DNA of 64,000 bases, taken from contig NZ_CAMPHI010000028.1 in NCBI RefSeq assembly GCF_946885955.1, positions 4,608 through 68,607 on the forward strand, written 5' to 3'. Within the stretch, counting starts at the first letter, position 1, and each line of letters opens with the position of its first letter. Below are positions 1 to 10,504 of this stretch, in pieces. This DNA comes from an uncultured Pseudomonas sp. (GTDB lineage Bacteria; Pseudomonadota; Gammaproteobacteria; Pseudomonadales; Pseudomonadaceae). The notes beneath the pieces are model-generated. The model saw only the letters and a program-made list of their open reading frames with translations, did not search any database and was not told the origin of the DNA. The position numbers were made by a program, and so were the translations under genes.

Positions 1-719
1 ACGTGGGTCAGTTCGTGGGCCAGTAGCGGCGTGTAGCGGCTGGAGTCGATGCGGTCGGACAAGTAGATGTGGTTGCTGCGGGTCGCCGCCAACGCGCCGA
101 TGCTGCGGGTGTACTGGTGCGCGTGGGCGTCGTTATGGATGCGCACGCTGGAAAAGTCCCGGCCGAAGAAACTGCCCATTTCCCGCTGGGTCGATGCGGG
201 CAGGGCACCACCGCCACTGCTGATCGAAGGTTCGTGCGCCACCGGCGCCACCCGGTTGTCGCCGCGCTTGGTCATTACCTCTTCGCCTTCCCTGGGCGCC
301 TCGCTGCCGTTGCTCGGTTCGCCGACATTGCTTTCCGCGGTTTCGTCGACGGTGCCGCTGCCCTTGAGTTCCGTTGGCGCGGCGCTGTCCGGCGCTTTTT
401 CCTCGTCGGCGCTTTGCATCAACACCGTTTGCGGCGCGCTGCTGAGTGGCAAGGCCTTCTTCTGCACCTGGCCTTGCCGTGCACTCGACAGACGTGCCGG
501 CAGGCCGGCGAAGGGTTTGGCCACGGCGGACGACGAACGCGACTGCATAAAGCGCTCGGCCATCTGATCGGCTTCGCTTTCCAGGCGCTGACGTTGGCCT
601 TGGCTCAGGCCGCCGCTGCTGCGGTTCGACTCGCGGAACGGGCGAAAGGCGGCGCCGGTGTTCTGTTTGCGGCAACTGTCGCACTGGTTGCATTTGGCTG
701 ACTGGCTACATGATCCCAT
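1..719 (-). CDS. DUF4157 (eCIS core domain) protein, 3' end cut by window edge
   Basis: The frame opens at an ATG at 719 and stays open for 239 codons to the left edge, so the C-terminus is missing. The N-terminus is cysteine-rich (MGSCSQSAKCNQCDSCRKQN), like that of the next gene. A long low-complexity linker follows. The last ~60 residues carry the DUF4157 signature: a FFGRDFSSVRIHNDA segment and, at the very edge, LLAHELTHV, a metallopeptidase-like HExxH motif. DUF4157 proteins are habitual companions or cargo of extracellular contractile injection systems. The gene lies 27 bp downstream of another DUF4157 gene and is last of the operon inside this window. A C-terminal effector domain may lie beyond the edge. 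Confidence 0.8.
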   Translation of the reverse strand, partial: MGSCSQSAKCNQCDSCRKQNTGAAFRPFRESNRSSGGLSQGQRQRLESEADQMAERFMQSRSSSAVAKPFAGLPARLSSARQGQVQKKALPLSSAPQTVLMQSADEEKAPDSAAPTELKGSGTVDETAESNVGEPSNGSEAPREGEEVMTKRGDNRVAPVAHEPSISSGGGALPASTQREMGSFFGRDFSSVRIHNDAHAHQYTRSIGALAATRSNHIYLSDRIDSSRYTPLLAHELTH

Positions 720-746
720 CGCGTTCACCGTTGCCTTTCAGAAGGT

Positions 747-2660
747 TCAAGGTCGCTCGAATGCGGCGGTCGAGCCGTCGACATCCCGCGTGATCTGTTT
801 GATGTGTTCGATCACCGCGCCGATATGCGTCGAGGTGCCGCGGCGGATGTCGTGGTAGAGCACGACTATCTTCGGCGCCGACGGCGTTGTGACCCGCCAG
901 CGATTGCCCGCCACGCGCCGAATGCCGCTGCCGACCTGGGCTTTCAATTCGTCCAGGGACATTTCCCCACCGGGGTCGCCGTCGATATCCCAGAGCAGAT
1001 TGGTCAGGCCGAGGTCGGTGTAGGTCTGCCTGACGGCCTCGTTGGAACGGCCGAAGGGTGGCCGCACCAGGGTGGTTTCCAGGCCCGCCTGGTCATCGCT
1101 GGCGGTGGTGTCGCGGATAAAGGTGCGGGCGCTTTCCAGTTCGCCGCGCAAACGCCCCGCGGCCTGCGCAGTCGTATGTGCTTCGTGGTCCGTGGTGCCG
1201 CCGGTGTGGATGCCGATGGCATGGCCGTCGGCGCGCATGCGACGGATCAGTGCCCGGCCCGACGGGGTATCACCGCGCAGCGGGCGACCTTCGCCGCTCA
1301 GGGCGTGGGCCTGGATAAAGAAACCGGCCTTGGCGCCTTTGCTCTGCAGGGCATCCAGCACATTCTCGGTGCGGTTGGCACCGCCGCCCAACGCCGCCGA
1401 GTGCGGCCCATCGTCGAAGGTCAGGGCAAACACCCTGCGCGCACCCGTGCCGGAGCCGCCTGCCTCGTCGGCACCCGCTTCCTGCTTGGCGCCTGCATTC
1501 TTGCTCGGCGTATCGGCGCCGCCTTCCGCTTCTCCGCCACCGCCACCGCCACCATCGCCTCCGCCGCTCTCGCTATCGGACTCGGCCGAGCGGCAGCGTG
1601 AATCGCGGAGGAATTCCGCGTCGCTTTCGGAGCCGTAGATGGAGCCGGTAAAGGTGCCACGCGCCACGCCAAGGCTGTCGGTGATACCGGGGCTGACTTC
1701 CCAGTGCTCGCCGATCGAGCGATCCCTGACGCTGGCGTGGGTGGAGTGGCCGTTGGCGCAGATGACCAGGTCCTGGCCACATTTGCCACGCGTGAAGCGT
1801 TCGTGCGGAATAGCCATCCAGTTGCCGCTGTCCGAGCAGCTCTGGTTGTTCTCGCAGTTGGTGTCGCAGGTGAACAGCGGGCGGTACTTCTTGCCGGTCT
1901 CTGAGTGGGCGTTGCGCGTGCCGTCCGGGCAGGCGACGCCATTTTCGTTGTCCTCGCAGGCCCACCTGGAGTTACAGGCGAGATGCTCGCAGGTCCCTTC
2001 ATAAAGAATATTGCCGCTATGGATCGCCCGGCGTTGCAGGCGCGAGCCCGATGCCCTTGAGTGCGGGCCATCGGCGCCTTGCTGGACGACGTGGGCCAGT
2101 TCGTGGGCGAGCAGTTCGCGGCCGGTATGAGAGTCCGGCGCATAGCGGCCCTGGCCGAAGACGATATGCCGGCCGACCGTATAGGCGTGGGCATCGACAT
2201 CCGCCGCGGAGCGCGCGGCTTGCGCGTTGTGGTGGACCTGCACGTTGGCGAAATCGTGACCGAAGCGCGGTTCGAAGAACGATCTGGCCGTGTCGGGCAG
2301 TGGGGCGCCCGTGCCAGCCAGAGTCCGCTGGACGCTGCTCGGCACTGCGTCGGGCGCGCCGCCATCGCCAGTACTGCGGCGGCTGAGCCGAGGCGGCACG
2401 GCGTTGGCGCCGATCTCGGCATGGCCGCTGCGCATCACCTGGGCGGCGGCGTTGTCGGCTTCCTGTTCCAGGGGGGCGTGGCTGGCGCCCATGGCAAGCC
2501 TGGCTTGCAGGCCTTGCTGCTTCTCGTCGCGGCATTTGCTGCATTCGCCCGAGCGGCCCGCGGCGCCGCCGCAGGCGCATTTGCGCTGCAACAGAACGTC
2601 GCCGCCGCTGCTGTTATTGGCGCGCGCCTGGGCGCTTTGCAAGGGCGCGTGACTGCTCAT
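747..2660 (-). CDS. DUF4157 - Cys-rich module - polysaccharide deacetylase fusion; candidate eCIS cargo
   Basis: The 637-residue protein has four visible parts. Residues 1-50 hold a CxC-x9-CxxC knuckle (C28, C30, C40, C43). Residues 120-195 are the DUF4157 core with HELAH at 186-190. Residues 215-360 form a module with ten cysteines and no match I recognise. After a Gly-rich linker (366-376), residues 408-630 are a NodB-type polysaccharide deacetylase: FDDGPH at 415-420, RPPFG at 533-537, WDID at 557-560 and LYHD at 601-604. The metal-binding histidine motif is unusual: H485 is followed by the next His only at 492, not four residues later as in HxxxH. Its 3' neighbour is another DUF4157 gene; its start overlaps the preceding small gene by 4 bp. 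By inference it is an enzyme loaded on or in the injection particle that acts on peptidoglycan, chitin or a related glycan of the target. The substrate is unknown. Confidence 0.85.
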   Translation of the reverse strand: MSSHAPLQSAQARANNSSGGDVLLQRKCACGGAAGRSGECSKCRDEKQQGLQARLAMGASHAPLEQEADNAAAQVMRSGHAEIGANAVPPRLSRRSTGDGGAPDAVPSSVQRTLAGTGAPLPDTARSFFEPRFGHDFANVQVHHNAQAARSAADVDAHAYTVGRHIVFGQGRYAPDSHTGRELLAHELAHVVQQGADGPHSRASGSRLQRRAIHSGNILYEGTCEHLACNSRWACEDNENGVACPDGTRNAHSETGKKYRPLFTCDTNCENNQSCSDSGNWMAIPHERFTRGKCGQDLVICANGHSTHASVRDRSIGEHWEVSPGITDSLGVARGTFTGSIYGSESDAEFLRDSRCRSAESDSESGGGDGGGGGGGEAEGGADTPSKNAGAKQEAGADEAGGSGTGARRVFALTFDDGPHSAALGGGANRTENVLDALQSKGAKAGFFIQAHALSGEGRPLRGDTPSGRALIRRMRADGHAIGIHTGGTTDHEAHTTAQAAGRLRGELESARTFIRDTTASDDQAGLETTLVRPPFGRSNEAVRQTYTDLGLTNLLWDIDGDPGGEMSLDELKAQVGSGIRRVAGNRWRVTTPSAPKIVVLYHDIRRGTSTHIGAVIEHIKQITRDVDGSTAAFERP

Positions 2661-2907
2661 GGCCGCAGCCCTCGGTCCACGCCCGTGGCAATCGCCCGGC
2701 CCAGCGCGCGGTCGTTGCCGCCGGCCGGCAGGCGCACATCGGCGCTGGAAACCCGCGCCCGGTTGCCGCTGGCGGCCAGCGCCGTGGCGCTTCCCGGTTC
2801 GGCGAACAGGCGCTGCAGCTCGGTCTGCACGGCGCGGGACAGCGCCTCTGCGTCATGCGGGTCGATGCCGCGCAGCACCAGGCGGTCGATATGCAGCACG
2901 ATGCGGC

Positions 2908-2911
<4 letters not shown>
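2657..2911 (-). CDS. small eCIS-operon protein, function unknown
   Basis: This 84-residue protein (MSRIVLHIDRLVLRGIDPHD...) starts at an ATG overlapping the stop codon of the AAA+ gene (ATGA) and ends overlapping the start of the deacetylase gene, so it is translationally embedded in the operon. A GTG at 2917 is a possible alternative start. It has no membrane segment, signal peptide or cysteine. The region around residues 60-80 is rich in Gly, Arg and Ala. I do not recognise a family. Its position between the AAA+ ATPase and the cargo genes makes a role in cargo handling plausible but unproven. Confidence 0.65.
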
Positions 2912-4808
<1,897 letters not shown>

Positions 4809-4812
<4 letters not shown>

Positions 4813-6119
4813 GTGATGGTCAGCCGCTGGTTGAAAAAGGTCGGCGGCGTGCTGGCGTAATCGACGATGGGGCTGTCGATGCCATCGATGCGCAGGCGGA
4901 TCAGGTAGTCGCCGGGCTCGGCGTCGACGATCAGGAAGTCCAGCGTGGCGGTCGGCGCGGCAAAGCTTTGCGGCAGCACTTCCTGTTGGCCGACCAGCAG
5001 GGTGGCGCGCTGGCCGGGACGCAGCTCAGGGGTGAAGTCGATGTTCACCAACGCATCGCCATCGCCGTTGCGCACCACATTCTGCGGTAGGTTGCTGATG
5101 CTCGGGGCGAGGGTGAAGCCCAGGCGATTGCTGCTACGCGGCTGGGTTTCGCCCGGCATCACCAGGCGCGCAGCGGCTTCGTAAATGCCCACCGGAAAGT
5201 CGGCACTGCGCGCCAGGGGAATCACCAGCTCCATGCGTTCTCCGCTGTCCGGCCCACTGGCGGCGAGCGCTTCTTCTATATCGAAGCGCTCGCTGTTGAG
5301 CAGCACCTGCCGCGAACCGCCGTTGAGGTGATGGCCACGCAATACGATGGTTTCACCCAGCCGCGCCACCGGCTGGCCACCCGCTGGCAGGATCGCCTCG
5401 ATCGCGGGCAAGGCGGGAATCAGGCTGGGGCCGACCACCACGCCGCGTTCGCGGCCGGAAACGGGATTGACCTCGCCACGCGACAGCACCGGCAGCGGCG
5501 TGCGGGTCGGCTGGGTGGCTTCGATCAATACCAGCGACACCTGATAGGCCGCGGTCGGGCGAAAGCTCGACTGGGTGGCCGACCAGAGCTTGGAGCTTTC
5601 CTCGGTGCCGAGGGTTTGCGGGGTGATACGCAGCAGTTCGAGTTGGTCCGCCAGGCCGCAATCGGCCAGCGCGCGCAGGGCCGGCGGCAGCACCACGCCG
5701 ACATCCGGCGACGGCGTCAGCGCGGTGCGCACCATGTCGCGGGTCAGCACGGGAAATTCATGCATCAGTTGCATGGCATAGCCGAGCAGGATTTCGGCAT
5801 GCAGGTCGCCGCCGCTGTAGGCGGAGATCAGGTAGAACAGGTCGAGCGCCAGCGGCGGATTGCTCAGGCGTTGGCGACCGCTGGAGTCATGGGCCGGCAG
5901 GCCTTCGTTGCGCCAACTGGCGTTGGGCATCACCTGGTAGAGGAACAGGTTGAGCTGACTCGACTCGGTGCCATCGGCTGGCACCACGCGGTCGGGCGCG
6001 AGCACACTGACGCTCACGGTGCTGCCGAGCAGGCCGGCGACGTTGTGGTTGACCAGCCCGTCGTTGAGGCGGTCGCGCAGCACGGCGGTGACGCCGGCGA
6101 TGGCCAGGGCGGTACTCAT
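4809..6119 (-). CDS. DUF4255 / Pvc16-type tail cap protein of the eCIS
   Basis: This is a 436-residue protein. The first ~190 residues (MSTALAIAGVTAVLRDRLND, then the LNLFLYQVMPNASWRN region and the LGYAMQLMHEFPVLT region) match the DUF4255 (Pvc16_N) domain of the protein that terminates the tube and sheath in Afp, PVC and related particles. The C-terminal half is beta-rich, with Ig-like alternation, and is probably a structural extension. It begins with an ATG overlapping the stop of the Pro/Ala-rich gene and ends overlapping the ATPase gene. Confidence 0.88.
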
Positions 6120-6937
6120 GCGCCATCCCCCTTGCGCCGCGCCAGGTAGTCGTCCAGCGACAGCGGCGCCTGGCCCTTGCGGCTAACCCGTTTGGCCGGA
6201 GCGGGCGGCTGCACGGCGGTGATTTCGATGCGGCCGATATGCACGTGCACTTCGTCCGGCTCGCGCGCCCGCTCGGCAGGCCCTGCGCTTGGCGGGGAAT
6301 ACCTGGGCGCCAAAAACGGGGCAGGGGGTAGCACGGCTTCGGGCAGTGAGGGCGATGCGCTCGCCCGTTCCGGCATTCCAGAAAACGATGGGGAAGCGGT
6401 TGCCGAGCGCCTGGAAGCGGCAGGCGTCGGTGCGCTATCGGCAAAGGGCTGAAACAGCGGTTCCGGCTGCGGCGCTGTGACTACGAAGGGCGCAGCTTGC
6501 GCGGTGGCATTCTGAACACCGCTGCTTGCTCGAGATGGCTCGGCCGGCTGGAAGCGTGGCGGCGACTCGACTGGGAGCTCAAGACCAGCCGGCAGGGTGG
6601 CGGTTTGTTCGGGAGCCGCTGCGCTCTCGGGCAGGGTTCCTGTGTCGATCGCCTTCGACGCCTGTGGACGGGGCCGGCCAGGGGCGACCTGCGGTGGCGC
6701 CAAGTGCGGCGATGGCTGAGGTTGCGAAGCCTGCTGTTGCAAGCCGTGCTGCTGCACCGCCTGGCTTTGCACTAGCGACGCGCTGGCGGTTGGCTGGGCT
6801 TCGGTGGACCAGGGTGCTGGGGGCTCGACCAAGCCGGCGGGCGCCGCCTGGTACGGCAAGCGGGCCGGGGCGTGCAGCTGCGTGGCACCGGGCTGGCCCA
6901 AGGCGCGCCCGGCAAGGCGTTGGAACAGGCCGCTCAT
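6116..6937 (-). CDS. Pro/Ala/Gln-rich eCIS-operon protein with conserved C-terminal tail
   Basis: The 273-residue protein is low in complexity over about residues 15-220 (Pro, Ala, Gln, Ser). It ends in an ordered-looking segment: VHVHIGRIEITAVQPP, then a basic patch (KRVSRKG) and SLDDYLARRKGDGA. Similar IGRIEI...LDxYLxxR tails occur in proteins encoded between cap and tube genes of contractile injection loci. That comparison is from memory, not a search. It overlaps both neighbouring genes by 4 bp. The disordered body and short folded end suggest a tether or scaffold rather than an enzyme. Confidence 0.7.
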   Translation of the reverse strand: MSGLFQRLAGRALGQPGATQLHAPARLPYQAAPAGLVEPPAPWSTEAQPTASASLVQSQAVQQHGLQQQASQPQPSPHLAPPQVAPGRPRPQASKAIDTGTLPESAAAPEQTATLPAGLELPVESPPRFQPAEPSRASSGVQNATAQAAPFVVTAPQPEPLFQPFADSAPTPAASRRSATASPSFSGMPERASASPSLPEAVLPPAPFLAPRYSPPSAGPAERAREPDEVHVHIGRIEITAVQPPAPAKRVSRKGQAPLSLDDYLARRKGDGA

Positions 6938-7641
6938 GGGCTCACCCGCGCCAGGTAGGCCGAGCGGCGCGATGCGCTCAGGGCGAGAATCTCCGGCTCG
7001 CTCCAGCCATAGGCCTGGGCCAGCAGGTGCACCTCATCGAGCAGTTGTCGCGCCTGGCCGTCGATTTCTTCCCATAGGTAGTGGCTCACATCGAAGCTCG
7101 CGCTGGCGCTGCGCTCGCAGGCGGGGCAATCGAAATCCAGCGACAGATCGGCCCAGGGGTCGGCCGCTTCCAGCGCTGTTTCCACGGTGGCGAGCAACTC
7201 CTGCAATGCCTGTTCGTCATCCGGTAGTGCGGTGCCGGCGTCCGCACAACCAAGCAGCAGGCGTCGGGCGGCGTGGTCGACGTCGGCACTGCCGGCTACC
7301 TCGAACAGGTCGCGATTGGCTGGACAGCGAAAGCGATAACCGTCGACCTCAATGTGCGCCGGCGGCGGGTACATCGGCGGCAGCTGCTGGGGATCGAGCT
7401 CGAATTCCAGGCGCTCGCCGCAGTGCGGGCAGTCCATCCATACCGGCAGGCGGTTGCCGAAGGTCGCACAGCGCAGGCGCATCAGCGCCGCGTTGCATGC
7501 GCCGAGCGGCAGCTCGACCAGGGTGTCGGCGGACCGTTCCGGCGCGGCCAGAGTCAACAGCAGCAAGCTGCGGTCGAGCGGATGGCGCCGCGAGCCGTGG
7601 TCCCACAGCTCGAGCAATTGCGCCGCGGTGAGCGAGGCCAT
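6934..7641 (-). CDS. zinc-ribbon eCIS protein (LELW family), structural or assembly role inferred
   Basis: This 235-residue protein starts MASLTAAQLLELWDHGSRRH. It has two CxxC pairs, DCPHCGER near residue 93 and DCPACERS near residue 181, a likely zinc-binding arrangement. Proteins with an LELWE-type N-terminus and paired CxxC motifs sit next to tube genes in many phage-tail-like clusters; their exact function is not established. The ATG at 7641 is 5 bp after the tube stop codon. A TTG at 7650 overlaps that stop and is an alternative start. The 3' end overlaps the Pro/Ala-rich gene. Confidence 0.72.
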   Translation of the reverse strand: MASLTAAQLLELWDHGSRRHPLDRSLLLLTLAAPERSADTLVELPLGACNAALMRLRCATFGNRLPVWMDCPHCGERLEFELDPQQLPPMYPPPAHIEVDGYRFRCPANRDLFEVAGSADVDHAARRLLLGCADAGTALPDDEQALQELLATVETALEAADPWADLSLDFDCPACERSASASFDVSHYLWEEIDGQARQLLDEVHLLAQAYGWSEPEILALSASRRSAYLARVSP

Positions 7642-7646
7642 GGCGG

Positions 7647-8171
7647 TCAAACCGGCTCGGTGAAGCTAGGTTCGGTCGGCTCGGTGACGTCGTAGTCGCG
7701 CTCCCAGCCTTCGTTCTCGAGCTTGATGGTTTGAATGGCCACCGCGTTGGCGTTGGCGTCCAGATCCGGCAGCGCCTGGTATTCGGAGACCCAACAGCGG
7801 AACACCTTGTAGGCCAGTGCCAGTTGGCCGGCCTCGTTGTAGACCTCGATGATCAGGTCCTTGCGAAAGTCCTTGAGCGAGACCTCAGCGCCCAGCCCCG
7901 AGCCGAAGTTCCAGACCTTGTTGGCCCACTTCTCGAACTCGGTGTCATGGGTGACGCCACGCTCCAGGGAGATCGCCTCGAACTTGCTGCGCCCTGGGGA
8001 TTTGCGCGAGGCGGAGGGATCGCCGCCTTCACGATGCTCGACCAATTCGGTGCTGCGCTTGAGCGCGCCGACCTTGCTGATGCCGGCGACGTATCGGCCA
8101 TCCCACTTCACGCGGAATTTGAAGTTCTTGTACGGATCGAAACGCTGGGCGTTGACGCTGAACTGTGCCAT
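7647..8171 (-). CDS. eCIS inner tube protein (T4 gp19-like)
   Basis: The 174-residue protein (MAQFSVNAQRFDPYKNFKFR) has the size and motifs of the T4 gp19/Afp1 tube family: KNFKFRVKWDGRYVAGISKV, an EHREGGDPSASRKSPG loop, FEAISLERGVTHD and the C-terminal AIQTIKLENEGWERD strand. It polymerises into the inner tube driven out when the sheath contracts. A strong Shine-Dalgarno (GAAGGAGT, 8179-8186) lies at the edge of the palindromic repeat. Only one tube gene is present here; many such systems carry two or three paralogues, which may lie elsewhere. Confidence 0.93.
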   Translation of the reverse strand: MAQFSVNAQRFDPYKNFKFRVKWDGRYVAGISKVGALKRSTELVEHREGGDPSASRKSPGRSKFEAISLERGVTHDTEFEKWANKVWNFGSGLGAEVSLKDFRKDLIIEVYNEAGQLALAYKVFRCWVSEYQALPDLDANANAVAIQTIKLENEGWERDYDVTEPTEPSFTEPV

Positions 8172-8186
8172 GGGTGCTACTCCTTC

Positions 8187-8328
8187 GCAGGCCGTTGAAA
8201 AACTACCTGCGTTGCCAATACTGCGTTAAAAACAGCCTCAAAATGCTCATTTACAGCACGTAAACTCCGCTTTTTCGGCTGTTTTTGCCTTGTCTTGCCT
8301 GCCTCGGCTACGTTTTTCAAAGGCCTGC
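8187..8328. repeat. 142-bp palindromic repeat between sheath and tube genes
   Basis: The ends are inverted repeats: GCAGGCCGTTGAAAAAC at 8187-8203 and its reverse complement, with one mismatch, at 8312-8328. Internal partial complementarity (TTAAAAACAGCC against GGCTGTTTTTGCC) extends the fold. The right end touches the TAG stop of the sheath gene and the left end abuts the tube gene's ribosome site. It resembles the small non-coding palindromic elements scattered between Pseudomonas genes. No target-site duplication is evident. Confidence 0.75.
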
Positions 8329-9917
8329 TAGACGTCGATCTGTCCGGCCATCTGCTGCAGTTTGATGACCACGAATTCCGCCGGTTTGAGCGGGGCGAAG
8401 CCGACCAGGATGTTCACCACGCCACGATTGATATCGCTTTGGGTGGTGGTTTCGCGGTCGCATTTGACGAAGTAGGCATCCCGCGGGCTGGCACCCTGGA
8501 AAGCGCCCTGGCGGAACAGGTCCTGCATGAAGGCGCCGATATTCAGGCGGATCTGCGCCCACAGCGGTTCGTCGTTCGGCTCGAACACCACCCACTGGGT
8601 GCCGCGGAACAGACTTTCCTCGATAAACAGCGCCAGGCGCCGCACCGGCACGTACTTCCATTCCGAGGCCAGCAGATCGGCACCGGCCAGGGTGCGCGCG
8701 CCCCAGACCAGATGGCCGGCGACCGGGAAGCTGCGCAGGCAATTCAGTCCGACCGGGTTGAGCACGCCGTTCTGCTGGTCGGTCATGGTGTAGGTGAAGC
8801 CCTGGGCGCCGGAGAACGATGCAGCAAGCCCGGCCGGCGCCTTCCACACGCCGCGCTGCACATCGGTGCGGGCCATGATGCCGGCCACCGCGCCGCAGGG
8901 GGCGAAGTCGGCGATGCGGTTTTCCGACAGCGGATCGGGCATGCGCAGCCGTGGGAAATAGGCCATGGCGTTGATCGCATCGTCATTGCCGATCACCCCG
9001 CGCAGGGTATTTACGCCGGTTTCGGCTGTGGCGATCGCGGTGCTTGGGGTGGCGGTCCAGGCGCTCGGCGAATCGACGATCAGCATCGCCCGACGGTTCT
9101 GGCAGTAGCTCGCCGCCGCGGCCCAGGTGGCGTTGGCCAGATCGACTGTGCGGGTTAGGGGAGGGATGCACAGCAGATTGAACAGGTCGGCGCCTTCGAG
9201 GGCGAAGATGCCGGTGCGCGCGGCCTGGTTACCGGTGATCTGCGCGTCGGTCAGGTCGCTACCGTCACCGCCCAGGGTGCCGTCCGCAGTGGCGGTGCCG
9301 TCCGGGTTGGCCACGGTCACGGTACCGTCGGTTGGGCTCTCGGTGGCCGGCGCGGACGAGCGTACATTGACCAGCGCCGACTGCTCGTTGAGCACGGTAT
9401 TGACGAAGCGCGGGCTGAGCGGGTCGACCGAAACGTTGCGGAAGGTCTCCGAGGCGACCGAGGTGGTCCCGCCGGGACGATCCAGCTCATCGATCAGCAG
9501 GTTGAACAGCAGGGTGTCGGCGGTATCGCGGGTCTGGTGGTCGACCGTCGCGCGCAAGCGGCTGCCCCAGGTGCCGGGGCTGGCGGCTTCGAGCAGCAGG
9601 GCACCGCCGGCGGTATCCAGCGACAGCGTCGCCGAAGTGGCCGCCACGTCGCCGTTGAATACCCGCACGATCAAGGCATCGCTGCCGCCGTGCTGGAAGA
9701 ACTGATTGACCGCATAACCCATGGTGCTCGGTTGCCAGAGGTCGCCAAACAACCGCGAATACTCGGCGAAACTCTGCACGCGCACCGGCTGGTTCACCGG
9801 CCCGCGCAGTGCACGACCGACGAAGGCGGTGATGGAGGTGGCGACGCCGGTGATGGTGCGCACTCCGCTGGGTACTTCCTCGATGTATACGCCGGGATAA
9901 CTCAAGACTGACGGCAT
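8328..9917 (-). CDS. contractile tail sheath protein of the eCIS
   Basis: This is a 529-residue phage tail sheath protein. The N-terminus MPSVLSYPGVYIEEVPSGVRTITGV and FVGRALRGPVNQPVRVQSFAEY is the classic sheath start. The C-terminus carries the conserved GVVNILVGFAPLKPAEFVVIKLQQMAGQ handshake region. A ribosome site GAGGAG lies 8 nt before the ATG at 9917, favouring this start over the ATG at 9923, which sits only 2 nt after it. The middle (about 190-240) has an acidic, Gly/Thr-rich variable insert, probably exposed on the particle surface. It is the first eCIS gene in this window and probably starts the transcript. Confidence 0.95.
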   Translation of the reverse strand: MPSVLSYPGVYIEEVPSGVRTITGVATSITAFVGRALRGPVNQPVRVQSFAEYSRLFGDLWQPSTMGYAVNQFFQHGGSDALIVRVFNGDVAATSATLSLDTAGGALLLEAASPGTWGSRLRATVDHQTRDTADTLLFNLLIDELDRPGGTTSVASETFRNVSVDPLSPRFVNTVLNEQSALVNVRSSAPATESPTDGTVTVANPDGTATADGTLGGDGSDLTDAQITGNQAARTGIFALEGADLFNLLCIPPLTRTVDLANATWAAAASYCQNRRAMLIVDSPSAWTATPSTAIATAETGVNTLRGVIGNDDAINAMAYFPRLRMPDPLSENRIADFAPCGAVAGIMARTDVQRGVWKAPAGLAASFSGAQGFTYTMTDQQNGVLNPVGLNCLRSFPVAGHLVWGARTLAGADLLASEWKYVPVRRLALFIEESLFRGTQWVVFEPNDEPLWAQIRLNIGAFMQDLFRQGAFQGASPRDAYFVKCDRETTTQSDINRGVVNILVGFAPLKPAEFVVIKLQQMAGQIDV

Positions 9918-9923
9918 GGGCAT

Positions 9924-10504
9924 GACTCCTCGATAAGCGTCAATGGACGGCCACGGCTCGACGAGCGCGGAAACCGGACACGAAACTACTCAGTGCACAG
10001 CTGCTGGCGATGCGGTCTATATGACTGCGAACGATCGGGGAGGACGAGCGTGTGGGCGAGATACTGCAAAGAAGCGGAGGGGGCTGCTGTCCTTTCCTTG
10101 CACAGCTCGGCCTTTACGCGGGACTGCTGATACCCGATGCCCATACGGGCCGTAAGGTCTGACTTCGAAAACCTAGCACAAGGATTTCGGACTGCAACCG
10201 CAGGGATTTAAGGTCGCCAGGCATGCAAATCAAAATGCCATTACAGAGTAAATATGCTGGCACCAAGCATGTTTTTTTTGCCATAGATGGCTCTGTCATG
10301 GGCTTTTTGACGGGGTTCGTAGAGGGCGGGCAGCAGGCAGTGTCGATGCGCCCGTGGCGGCTTCAGTCGCGCTTGATCCAAGACGCCGGACGGTTTATCT
10401 CGATTCAATCTAATAGCTGCATGGCCGTTTATCGGCAGCCAGAAACGTTGCATCGAAGGCAAGCCTGGATGCCTTTCTCATGCCTGACGCATTTCAGACC
10501 ATCC
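9924..10504. other. intergenic region, probable eCIS promoter; no convincing gene
   Basis: These 581 bp separate the sheath gene start from the 3' end of the first GMC oxidoreductase. Open frames on both strands are short, lack good ribosome sites and resemble nothing I recognise. Base composition falls from GC-rich to AT-richer at about 10,160, consistent with the boundary between the eCIS block and the biosynthetic cluster. The promoter for the leftward eCIS transcript is expected here, but no box stands out. Confidence 0.5.

Noticed and set aside
67..701. Plus-strand frames over the left-edge DUF4157 gene
   Set aside because: They are shadow frames of a clearly recognisable minus-strand protein; their translations are low-complexity and unlike any family.
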